This document shows, in pieces, positions 16,198 through 23,714 of a stretch of 49,832 nt of DNA. Each line of letters begins with the position of its first letter. Positions within the stretch are counted from its first letter, which is position 1. The stretch is taken from positions 1 through 49,832 of the forward strand of contig JAKFDL010000016.1 in the NCBI GenBank assembly GCA_036676175.1. Reading direction: 5' to 3'. The position numbers and the translations under genes are program-made. Below the pieces are notes generated by a model. It did no database searches and was not told the origin of the DNA. It worked only from the letters and a program-made list of their open reading frames with translations. The DNA is from Methylotenera_A sp036676175 (GTDB lineage Bacteria > Pseudomonadota > Gammaproteobacteria > Burkholderiales > Methylophilaceae).

Positions 16198-17475
16198 TTA
16201 GTGATTTTGAAAGCTGATTTGTCCATTCAGCAAGGTGTACTGCACTTGTCCTTGCATGGTGTGACCCAAGAACGGCGTATTTTTTCCTTGGCTTTTTAGC
16301 TGACTTGCGTGCACTTTCCACTCGGATTCAGGGTTGAAAATGGCAATATCCGCATTAGCGTTTATGGCTAAATCACCTGCTGGAATGTTTAAAATGTGTG
16401 CAGGTTGACTGGTGATTTTTGCAACCGCCTCAGCCAAATTGGCTTTATTTTGCATTGCCCATTTTAGTGTCAGTGGTAACAGTAGCTCTAAGCTGCTCGC
16501 ACCAGCCTCGGCTTCAGCAAAGGGCAGGAGCTTTGCATCGTCATTTACAGGCGTGTGATCTGAGCATATCGCGTCTATCGTGCCATCTTTTAAGCCTGCG
16601 CATAGTGCACTTTTATCGCGGGTTGAGCGTAGTGGCGGTTTCAGGTTGGCGTGTGCATTAAAATAGCCGATGTCCATCTCGGTTAGGTGGCAGTGTTGCA
16701 CACTCACATCAGCGCTTACTTGCACACCAGTTTTTTTGGCGGCACGGATTAACTCTACCCCCTCTGCACTGGAGATTCTACAAAGGTGGATACGCGTATT
16801 AGTTTGTTGGGCTATGCGTAAAATGCAGGCAATTGCCAAACTTTCCGCTGCGGCCGGGATGCCTTTTAAGCCCAGCCGGCTGGCAATTTCGCCGTCGTGC
16901 GCCACCCCATTCTGGCTAAGGTAGTAATCCTCTGGGCGCAAAAAAATAGTGTAGCCAAACGTAGCGGCATATTCAAATGCACGCCACAATACTAAAGTAT
17001 CCGTCATGGCATTATCAGCTTGACTAAAGCCCACGCAGCCCGCTTTACTCAGAGCATGCATTTCCGTGAGTAATTTACCTTCCAACTTTTGGGTGAGTGC
17101 GCCGAGTGGGTATACATGTGCCAGATTGAGCAATTTGGCACGATGTTTCAGCATTTCTACCAAACCTGGCTCGTCTAACACTGGGGTTGTGTCGGGTTGG
17201 CAGGCAAGGCTAGTCACACCACCAGTTATAGCGGCTTGCAGCTCAGTTTTTAAGGTGGCATTGTATTCAGAGCCTGGCTCACGCAGCCTGACACTTAAAT
17301 CGACAAAACCAGGGCAGACAACCAAACCTGCAGCATCAATGGTCTGGTTGGCCACAAACCCATCAGGTGGGCTGCCTATACCTGCAATTTTACCTGCAAC
17401 AATGAACACATCTTGTTTGGCGTCTATTTTATTTTTTGGGTCTATTAAATGACCATTTTTTATATGGATCTTCAC
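16198..17475 (-). CDS. pyrX: dihydroorotase-like subunit PyrC' (PyrX), probably non-catalytic
   Basis: A 425-residue amidohydrolase of the dihydroorotase type. In active enzymes the first metal site is an HxH in a DMHVHLREPG context; here it is DLSVRLREPG, so both histidines are gone. The later His ligand positions are also altered (FLRPEDYY, and VQHCH in place of PHH), while the C-terminal SDHTP aspartate remains. This matches the inactive PyrC' proteins of Pseudomonas and relatives, which are needed to assemble aspartate transcarbamoylase with PyrB. A true dihydroorotase should be encoded elsewhere. The start is GTG 17475, overlapping the pyrB stop as GTGA. Confidence 0.88.
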   Translation of the reverse strand: MKIHIKNGHLIDPKNKIDAKQDVFIVAGKIAGIGSPPDGFVANQTIDAAGLVVCPGFVDLSVRLREPGSEYNATLKTELQAAITGGVTSLACQPDTTPVLDEPGLVEMLKHRAKLLNLAHVYPLGALTQKLEGKLLTEMHALSKAGCVGFSQADNAMTDTLVLWRAFEYAATFGYTIFLRPEDYYLSQNGVAHDGEIASRLGLKGIPAAAESLAIACILRIAQQTNTRIHLCRISSAEGVELIRAAKKTGVQVSADVSVQHCHLTEMDIGYFNAHANLKPPLRSTRDKSALCAGLKDGTIDAICSDHTPVNDDAKLLPFAEAEAGASSLELLLPLTLKWAMQNKANLAEAVAKITSQPAHILNIPAGDLAINANADIAIFNPESEWKVHASQLKSQGKNTPFLGHTMQGQVQYTLLNGQISFQNH

Positions 17476-18440
17476 GCTCCACCTCCAGCAGATTGACCAC
17501 CGCCCAAGATGGCCATGACTGCCATACGCACTGCTATTCCGTAGGTGACTTGGGGCAAGATGACAGACTGGTTGCCATCTGCCACGCTTGAATCAATCTC
17601 TACGCCACGATTCATCGGACCTGGATGCATCACTATCGCATCTGGTTTGGCATGGTTTAACATTTCCTGTGTTAAACCAAAAGTCCTGAAATATTCTTGC
17701 GCACTGGGTAATAATGCACCTGTCATGCGCTCGTTCTGTAGGCGTAACATCATAATCACATCCACATCTTTTAGACCATTTTTCATATCGTGAAATACTT
17801 GTACGCCTAGTTTTTCTACGTCTGCTGGCAGCAAAGTTTTGGGGGCGATCACGCGTACTTCAGGCACCCCAAGTGTGGTGAGTGCATGAATCTCGCTACG
17901 TGCTACTCGTGAATGCAATACGTCACCCACTAAGGCGACACGTAAGTTATGCATGTCTGGCTTGTAGCGACGCACGGTGAATACATCTAACAAGCCTTGC
18001 GTTGGGTGTGCGTGGCGACCATCGCCAGCGTTGATTACGCTGATTCCATCCGGTACGTGTTGTGCAATAAAATGCGCCGCGCCGCTCTGTGCATGGCGCA
18101 CCACAAACATGTCGGCATGCATGGCAATGAGGTTATCTACCGTATCCAAGATGGTTTCACCTTTAGATTGGCTAGAAGTGCCCACATTCAGGTTAATTAC
18201 ATCGGCAGATAAACGTTTGGCGGCAATCTCAAAGGTGGTGCGGGTGCGGGTGCTGTTTTCAAAAAAGATATTGCACACGGTTTTGCCGCGCAGTAAAGGC
18301 ACTTTTTTAATATCGCGTTCGGCAACACCAACGAAAGTTTCAGCGGTGTCTAAAATTTGGTTAAGGATGCGTTTTGGCAAGCCTTCAATAGTCAGCAGGT
18401 GCTTTAATCTTCCTTCAGCATCAAGTTGTGGGTTATGCAT
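17472..18440 (-). CDS. pyrB: aspartate carbamoyltransferase catalytic subunit
   Basis: PyrB condenses carbamoyl phosphate with aspartate, the committed step of pyrimidine synthesis. Motifs seen are the carbamoyl-phosphate loop FENSTRTRTTFEIAAKRL, the HAHPTQGLLDVFTVRRY segment, the aspartate-binding MMLRLQNERM and HPGPMNRGVEIDSSVA. The start is taken as ATG 18440 (322 residues), inside the pyrR end; a TTG at 18452 is also in frame but has no room for a ribosome site. The partner on the 3' side is PyrC', and no PyrI regulatory gene is adjacent, as expected for the PyrB-PyrC' dodecamer type. Confidence 0.95.
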   Translation of the reverse strand: MHNPQLDAEGRLKHLLTIEGLPKRILNQILDTAETFVGVAERDIKKVPLLRGKTVCNIFFENSTRTRTTFEIAAKRLSADVINLNVGTSSQSKGETILDTVDNLIAMHADMFVVRHAQSGAAHFIAQHVPDGISVINAGDGRHAHPTQGLLDVFTVRRYKPDMHNLRVALVGDVLHSRVARSEIHALTTLGVPEVRVIAPKTLLPADVEKLGVQVFHDMKNGLKDVDVIMMLRLQNERMTGALLPSAQEYFRTFGLTQEMLNHAKPDAIVMHPGPMNRGVEIDSSVADGNQSVILPQVTYGIAVRMAVMAILGGGQSAGGGA

Positions 18441-18948
18441 TGTTGTGTTCAATCTCTAAATGGAGCTTACCTTTAGTATCTTGTGAAAGCTGTAAATTTT
18501 GATTGGCTTGCAGTGAAATTTCTGCGCCTGTGATGTTAGGCGCTATTGGTAGTTGCGCACCACCGCGATTAATCAGCACAGCTAATGTGATGCTGGCGGG
18601 CCGTCCGTAATCAAATAATTCGTTCATGGCCGCACGCGTAGTACGGCCAGTATAAAAAATGTCATCGATTAAAATAATATGCTTATCCGCAACATCAAAT
18701 GTAATATCTGATGGTTTTGGGTCTGTTTTAAGGCCGCGTGCTGCATAGTCATCGCGGTAGAGTGCAGCGTCTAAAGTGCCACTTGGCAGAGTGTATTGAG
18801 GGAAGTCCTGCTTCAGCGTTTTTAATATACGTTGCATTAGCCAAACGCCACCACTGTGGATACCTACTAGCGCAGTGTCCGGATTGATTTGTGCCGCAAT
18901 TTGAGTGGTGATGTCGGCTAGTAAAGTTTCAGGGTTAGGTAGTTGCAT
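18433..18948 (-). CDS. pyrR: PyrR-family uracil phosphoribosyltransferase / pyr regulator
   Basis: A 171-residue type I phosphoribosyltransferase. The PRPP loop is IILIDDIFYTGRTTRAAM (about residues 88-105), and the early loop VGIHSGGVWLMQRI and YRDDYAARGL match PyrR. In Gram-positive bacteria PyrR binds pyr mRNA to control attenuation; in betaproteobacteria the same gene heads pyrBC' but its regulatory role is not established. I see no obvious antiterminator-terminator pair in front of pyrB, because the genes overlap by 8 bases. It lies 15 bases after ruvX. Confidence 0.93.
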   Translation of the reverse strand: MQLPNPETLLADITTQIAAQINPDTALVGIHSGGVWLMQRILKTLKQDFPQYTLPSGTLDAALYRDDYAARGLKTDPKPSDITFDVADKHIILIDDIFYTGRTTRAAMNELFDYGRPASITLAVLINRGGAQLPIAPNITGAEISLQANQNLQLSQDTKGKLHLEIEHNNA

Positions 18949-18963
18949 GCTGTTTAGTTGTTA

Positions 18964-19464
18964 TCATTCGTTAGACGCATTAGAAATAAGCTCATCAAAA
19001 TAAGATTGTAATATGCTTTGCGCTGCCACGGCATCAATCATGGCTTTTTGCTTTTTGCCAGAAATGCCCGCATCACGCAGATTTTGCGCTGCTTCGGCAG
19101 AGCTTAAACGCTCATCTATCATCATCACCGGTAAATTAAAGCGGCCCTCAAGCCGCTGTGCGAATTTTTTAGCAAGTTGCGTCATGCTATGTGACGCGCC
19201 ATCCATATGCGTAGGCAGCCCGACCACTAATAAACTGGGCCGCCATTCCGTAATCAATTGCCCAATTTGTGTAAATTTGATCTCATTTTCTTCTGCGGCG
19301 ATGGTAGTAAGCGCATGTGCAGTCTTTAAGATGGTTTCGCCCACTGCCACGCCGATACGCTTTTCGCCATAATCAAACGCCAACACGGTGCCGATAATGT
19401 CCGGATATTTACGTTCTAATATGGGTAAATGACTTTGACTTAAGCTACTTTTATTTGAACCCAT
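18964..19464 (-). CDS. ruvX: RuvX/YqgF pre-16S rRNA processing nuclease
   Basis: A 166-residue RNase H-fold protein of the YqgF family, involved in 16S rRNA 5' maturation and described earlier as a putative Holliday junction resolvase. Motifs are VLAFDYGEKRIGVAVGE (first catalytic Asp), SLLVVGLPTHMDG, VMMIDERLSSAEA and the last acidic site in KAMIDAVAAQSILQSYFD. The frame can start at TTG 19482, overlapping the yqgE stop, but ATG 19464 has an AGG ribosome site 9 bases upstream and is preferred. Adjacent yqgE-ruvX is an old conserved pair. Confidence 0.94.
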   Translation of the reverse strand: MGSNKSSLSQSHLPILERKYPDIIGTVLAFDYGEKRIGVAVGETILKTAHALTTIAAEENEIKFTQIGQLITEWRPSLLVVGLPTHMDGASHSMTQLAKKFAQRLEGRFNLPVMMIDERLSSAEAAQNLRDAGISGKKQKAMIDAVAAQSILQSYFDELISNASNE

Positions 19465-19478
19465 TGTTTGCGACCTAA

Positions 19479-20045
19479 TCAAGCATGCCCCGCAACATCA
19501 GATAAATTAACCAAACTGAGTCCCATCAACTGCATTGCATAATCGAATTTACTGCGGTTATCAGTATCAAAAATGAGTTGGTGAATCTGCTGTGGGTCGT
19601 TAGTTTCCAGGCTTAGCCATGCGTTTTGCAGCACTTCATGCTCTAATTGCCCAGCCGTCCAGCCTGCGTAGCCTAAGGCAATTAACAGGTGGTTTGGGCC
19701 TTTATCTTCGGCACTTGCGGCAAGTATATCTTTAGAAGTAGTCAGTGCTACGCTGTTATTCACAACGATAGTGGAGTCGTATTCCAAATGCGGCTCGTGA
19801 AGGATAAAGCCGCGTTCCATCTGCACTGGGCCACCATAATGCACGCTTTTATTGAGTAAGGGCGCAGAAGTGGTTTCAAGTTTAATTTGTTTGAGTAAAT
19901 CGGTGATGCTGATATCGGCTGTGCGATTGATGGTGATGCCCATGGCGCCGTCAGCGTTATGAGTGCAAATAAAGGTAACTGTTTTAGAAAAATATGGGTC
20001 TGTCATGGCGGGCATCGCGATGAGGAACTGTCCTGTAAGATTCAT
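19479..20045 (-). CDS. yqgE: YqgE/AlgH family protein
   Basis: A 188-residue protein of the YqgE/AlgH (UPF0301) family. It starts MNLTGQFLIAMPAMTDPYFS, followed by FICTHNADGAMGITINR, LLNKSVHYGGPVQMERGFIL and the C-terminal LGYAGWTAGQLEHEVLQNAW, all clear family blocks. AlgH was named for an effect on alginate synthesis in Pseudomonas, but its biochemical function is unknown. The start at ATG 20045 aligns with the family; a TTG three codons upstream (20054) is possible. It lies about 50 bases after ribBX and just before ruvX. Confidence 0.92.
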   Translation of the reverse strand: MNLTGQFLIAMPAMTDPYFSKTVTFICTHNADGAMGITINRTADISITDLLKQIKLETTSAPLLNKSVHYGGPVQMERGFILHEPHLEYDSTIVVNNSVALTTSKDILAASAEDKGPNHLLIALGYAGWTAGQLEHEVLQNAWLSLETNDPQQIHQLIFDTDNRSKFDYAMQLMGLSLVNLSDVAGHA

Positions 20046-20095
20046 ATTTTTCAATAAGGCTTATTTTAACACATATGCTATTTAACGTAAACCAA

Positions 20096-21199
20096 TCAAC
20101 TACTTGTGTATTCTAAATAGCCTGTAATTTCTAGTCCAAAGCCCATCATGCTCGGCATTTTACGCGGCGTCGCCATCAGGCGCATTTTACGCACACCACA
20201 ATCAATTAATATTTGTGACCCAATGCCATAAGTGCGTAGCTCCTGGTTATAACGTATTGGCTCATCAGCACCTTGAATGCGCATGACTAAGTCATCAGCA
20301 GACTCGCTATGATGTAATAACACAATTACGCCAGAAGGCGCATTGGATATAGTTTGCAGGGCATTGATAAAATTCCAGCTATGCGTTTTGCTGCTGCTAT
20401 CCAGAAGATCAAACACAGATAACGGCTCGTGTACACGCACCAAAGTTTCTTTGTCTGCAGTCGGCTCACCTTTAATCAGTGCCAAATGTGTTTCTTTAGC
20501 AATTTTATCGGTATAGGCAATTAAACGCATCTCACCATAGGGCGTTGTAATAGTGCGTTCTGCGGCGCGTTCGATCAGTTTTTCAGTTTCGCTTCTATAG
20601 TGAATCAAATCGGCAATTGTGCCGATTTTGATCTGGTGCTGCTCGGCTATCGCTACCAGATCCGGTAGTCGTGCCATTTCGCCATCGTCTTTTAAAATTT
20701 CGCAAATGACACTGGCAGCCTCGCTGCCGGCCAGCGCAGCTAAATCGCTACCTGCTTCGGTATGCCCAGCACGCACCAGTACGCCGCCATTGAGCGCGGC
20801 CAGTGGAAAGATATGGCCAGGGCTGACGATGCTTTTTGCATTTGCATCTTTTGCAATGGCAGCTTGTATGGTTGTTGCACGGTCTTTGGCTGAGATGCCG
20901 GTAGTCACCCCACTTGCTGCTTCAATGGACACCGTAAAATTAGTGCCTAAGCGCGTCCCATTATTGACGACCATTTGCGGCAAACTTAGCTGCTTGCAGC
21001 GCGCTTCGGTCAGAGTTAAACAAATCAAGCCACGTCCATGTTTGGCCATGAAGTTAATGTGTTCAGCGGTGGCAAATTCGGCCGCAATGACAAAATCACC
21101 TTCGTTTTCACGATTTTCGTCATCAACCAAAATCACCATTTTGCCAGCTTTGATGTCTTTGATAATCTCGGTAATCGGGCTAATTGATTTAAGTGGCAT
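20096..21199 (-). CDS. ribBX: 3,4-dihydroxy-2-butanone-4-phosphate synthase with degenerate GTP cyclohydrolase II domain
   Basis: A 367-residue two-domain riboflavin protein. The N-terminal DHBP synthase (about 1-200) is intact: VILVDDENRENEGDFVIAAE, HGRGLICLTL, FTVSIEAASGVTTGISAKDR, SPGHIFPLAA and VRAGHTEAGSDLA. The C-terminal half has the GTP cyclohydrolase II outline (TPYGEMRLIAY, RTYGIGSQIL, GVRKMRL) but lacks the zinc-binding cysteines: where active enzymes have CLTGDVFGSLRCDC it reads PLSVFDLLDSSSKTHSWN. The catalytic QEGRGIGL is also missing. This matches the RibBX hybrids described in proteobacteria, so an active RibA is expected elsewhere. Its start overlaps the end of ribE by 11 bases. 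Confidence 0.9.
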   Translation of the reverse strand: MPLKSISPITEIIKDIKAGKMVILVDDENRENEGDFVIAAEFATAEHINFMAKHGRGLICLTLTEARCKQLSLPQMVVNNGTRLGTNFTVSIEAASGVTTGISAKDRATTIQAAIAKDANAKSIVSPGHIFPLAALNGGVLVRAGHTEAGSDLAALAGSEAASVICEILKDDGEMARLPDLVAIAEQHQIKIGTIADLIHYRSETEKLIERAAERTITTPYGEMRLIAYTDKIAKETHLALIKGEPTADKETLVRVHEPLSVFDLLDSSSKTHSWNFINALQTISNAPSGVIVLLHHSESADDLVMRIQGADEPIRYNQELRTYGIGSQILIDCGVRKMRLMATPRKMPSMMGFGLEITGYLEYTSS

Positions 21200-21824
21200 G
21201 TTTATTCTCTTGCGCCCATTCTGTCATGCGCTCTACATAGCGCGCAATTTGGTCGATCTCTAGATTCACTTGGCTACCAATGGTTAAATGTGGAAATGTG
21301 GTTTGCTGTAAAGTGTGGGGAATAATATTCATGCTAAATATATCGTTTTCAATGGTGTTAACCGTCAAGCTGACGCCATCTACACAAATCGAGCCTTTTT
21401 TGGCGATATATTTAGAGAGGGCGTGGGGTGCGCGTACCAACAAGCGCCAGCATTCACCATTGTTTTGACCAAGATTTTGACTAGACAAATCTTCAAAGCC
21501 GATGACTTCTCCCACACCATCCACATGCCCGCTGACCAAGTGCCCACCAAGCCGGTCATTTAAGCGCAAAGCTTTTTCAAGATTAACTGCTTGTGGCTTA
21601 TTTAAGTTTACGCTTACATTGAGTGTTTCTTTAGAGACATGCACTTCGAAATGGCTGGGGTTAAAATTTGCTACAGTTAGACACACGCCATTCACGGCAA
21701 TGCTGTCACCTAATTGCACATCATTTAAATCTAAAGCAGCAGCTTCAATTGACAACCTAAGGTCATCGCCGATGTGTGTGATTGCATCAATATGGCCAAC
21801 CGCTTGAATAATTCCTGTAAACAT
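21189..21824 (-). CDS. ribE: riboflavin synthase alpha subunit
   Basis: Riboflavin synthase dismutates two 6,7-dimethyl-8-ribityllumazines to riboflavin. The 211-residue protein has the two tandem lumazine-binding barrels: MFTGIIQAVGHI, QLGDSIAVNGVCLTVANF and RLGGHLVSGHVDGVGEV in the first, and KYIAKKGSICVDGVSLTVN and FSMNIIPHTLQQTTF in the second. It is the first gene of a run to ribBX, yqgE, ruvX, pyrR, pyrB and pyrX. Only about 135 bases separate it from the divergent gene at 21961, and I could not recognise an FMN riboswitch there. Confidence 0.95.
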   Translation of the reverse strand: MFTGIIQAVGHIDAITHIGDDLRLSIEAAALDLNDVQLGDSIAVNGVCLTVANFNPSHFEVHVSKETLNVSVNLNKPQAVNLEKALRLNDRLGGHLVSGHVDGVGEVIGFEDLSSQNLGQNNGECWRLLVRAPHALSKYIAKKGSICVDGVSLTVNTIENDIFSMNIIPHTLQQTTFPHLTIGSQVNLEIDQIARYVERMTEWAQENKHAT

Positions 21825-21960
21825 AAGCGTATTTTAACAGCATTCAATTAAACTACAGAAAAACTAGCGGCGATTGACAGAAAAAAACGTGACACCAAAA
21901 GTTGGCACGCGGATTGCAAATTGAGAATTGTCATTAAGTTTTATAGAGCAGGATTTAAAA

Positions 21961-23646
21961 ATGTTAGCCCACGTCGTGCAAAAAATACAGACCGCTTTAC
22001 ATCACCAAGATGTGAAAAAAAATCTTGGTTGGATGGACACGCTGAGTCAAATGGATGAGCTGGATGCAATTAAAGAGACGACAGCTCACATCGCTCAACT
22101 TAAGTTTGATACTGGTGCAACGTTGAAACGTCAGTTAGATATTTTGCTGGTAATTGACCGAAAAACCTATCGCCAGTCTAAAAAAATCACTCATAAGTAC
22201 TTGACTTCATTTAAGTTAAATAAAAAATTAAGTGATGATATTTATACGATCATGTATCAATATTACCGTCAGCTATATGTGGCTTACACGCAGTTTCTAG
22301 ACTTTTATTCATCACAAAAAATAGTGGCATTAGATATTGATAAACTCAATTTAACCTTAGCACGCCATTTAAATGCAACTTTTTCAATGACCAAATGGCG
22401 TTATTTTGATGACCAACCAGCGCCAACAGGAACTTGGGAGCATGTTTGTAAAGTCATCAGATATGCTGAAAAATTGGCAATATTAAATAGCAATTTGTTT
22501 GTGTATGATTTTCAACGTAAAGAAACCAACCTGGCTGCTTTATTAGAGCGCGGCTTCATGATGGATATTTTGCAAAAAAGCAATTACAACAGTTTGCAAA
22601 TCCAGCTAACCGAACAAATCCTTAAGCAGTGGGCAACCAATCCCATTATTGCCACCAAATTTCAACGCGACAATCATCACTTCTTTATCAATATAGACAG
22701 CGATAAAGGGCCTGAAAGGATTCGTGCGGTAGAGAAGTTTGCAGATTATCGTTTTTGGCGTGTAACCCGTATTGTTGACTTGATAGAAGCTTACCTGTGT
22801 GCGGTTAACACGGATAAGGCGTTGGCAGAGTTTCGTTTGGAAAAAATTGCACCTACCGTGATTATTGTGCAGTTATTTAAAAAGCTGCGTGCAGACTGGT
22901 GTGTGGAGGGCTATGAGCGTCAGCGTAGAAAACAAGCCAGGGAGAAAAAAAATAAGCTGATTCATGTGACCTATGGCTTAACGAATATATGCCGTCAATT
23001 AGGTGCGGCCAATACCAGCCTATTTGAAAAGCCACCGGTAAGAGACAGTAGTGAGTTTGAAATAAAATTGGCTACCTATCGTAATAAAGACCAATCGCCT
23101 CAAGGTTATCAAGCTAAACATAGCAGGATTGGTAGCGAAAACTGGTGGTTGATAGATGAAAGCGCGACCGGCTTTGGTGTGGATTTAGGTAAGTCTTACA
23201 GTGATTGGATAGAGACTGGCAAACTCATTGCCTACACCAGCTCAGAAAATAGGAGCCTATATGTTATTGCCGAAATAAAAAGTATTAGGAAGCAAGCGAA
23301 TGGTCATTACCGTGCCGGTTTAGAAATCATGGGCACCCGTGGAGCCTCGGTAAAGGTCGGGCATATAAGTGAACATCACTTTTCCGAGGCACTTAGTGGT
23401 TATTATGTAGATGACACTTGGACGCATGTGGATGAGATTAGCACTTTTGATGCGTTGATGCTGGATCATCAAGATGATGCCAAGTCGAACGCTGCTACGT
23501 TGATTATACCTAGAAGCGAATATAAGCGCGGCAGTAAGGTGCTGGTCAAACAACCGGGTAGCGACAAAGTCCTGGAAATGGGTGTGCCTTTGATTAAGCA
23601 ACGTGAATGGGTGCGTGTGGCAGTGCCAGTTAAATCTAACGCATAA
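21961..23646 (+). CDS. large conserved hypothetical protein, possible C-terminal PilZ-like domain
   Basis: A 561-residue soluble, mainly helical protein I cannot name. The N-terminal 340 residues are rich in charged and aromatic helices (YRQSKKITHKYLTSFKLNKK, FYSSQKIVALDIDK) and end in a basic stretch YERQRRKQAREKKNKLIHV. The C-terminal 180 residues look beta-rich: ENWWLIDESATGFGVDL, LIAYTSSENRSLYVIAEIK, HYRAGLEIMGTRG. The ESATGFGV then glycine-containing strands resemble PilZ-like barrels of betaproteobacteria, but no RxxxR cyclic-di-GMP motif is evident. The frame opens at TTG 21928; ATG 21961 has a CAGGA ribosome site 7 bases upstream and is preferred. There is no signal peptide. It lies alone, divergent from ribE. 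Confidence 0.7.
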   Translation: MLAHVVQKIQTALHHQDVKKNLGWMDTLSQMDELDAIKETTAHIAQLKFDTGATLKRQLDILLVIDRKTYRQSKKITHKYLTSFKLNKKLSDDIYTIMYQYYRQLYVAYTQFLDFYSSQKIVALDIDKLNLTLARHLNATFSMTKWRYFDDQPAPTGTWEHVCKVIRYAEKLAILNSNLFVYDFQRKETNLAALLERGFMMDILQKSNYNSLQIQLTEQILKQWATNPIIATKFQRDNHHFFINIDSDKGPERIRAVEKFADYRFWRVTRIVDLIEAYLCAVNTDKALAEFRLEKIAPTVIIVQLFKKLRADWCVEGYERQRRKQAREKKNKLIHVTYGLTNICRQLGAANTSLFEKPPVRDSSEFEIKLATYRNKDQSPQGYQAKHSRIGSENWWLIDESATGFGVDLGKSYSDWIETGKLIAYTSSENRSLYVIAEIKSIRKQANGHYRAGLEIMGTRGASVKVGHISEHHFSEALSGYYVDDTWTHVDEISTFDALMLDHQDDAKSNAATLIIPRSEYKRGSKVLVKQPGSDKVLEMGVPLIKQREWVRVAVPVKSNA

Positions 23647-23677
23647 TTAAGTAAGCAGTAAATTTTTAATCGCCATG

Positions 23678-23708
23678 GAATCTTAGTCGCATAAAACTGC
23701 TAAGATTC
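23678..23708. promoter_or_regulatory. perfect 9-base-pair hairpin in the lolC leader
   Basis: GAATCTTAG (23678-23686) and CTAAGATTC (23700-23708) are perfect inverted repeats with a 13-base loop, ending 6 bases before the lolC ATG. They occupy the place where a ribosome site should be, and none is otherwise visible. No U-run follows, so termination of the upstream gene is unlikely. Confidence 0.5.
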
Positions 23709-23714
23709 TGCTTT

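Noticed and set aside
18433..18452. PyrR-type attenuator before pyrB
   Set aside because: pyrR and pyrB overlap, leaving no leader for a terminator and antiterminator.
20619..21263. 214-codon open frame on the plus strand opposite ribBX and ribE
   Set aside because: It lies entirely antisense to two clear enzymes, has no family pattern and is Ser/Ala/Pro-rich as expected for a shadow frame.
21825..21960. FMN riboswitch before ribE
   Set aside because: The gap is short and I cannot find the conserved FMN-aptamer segments in it.
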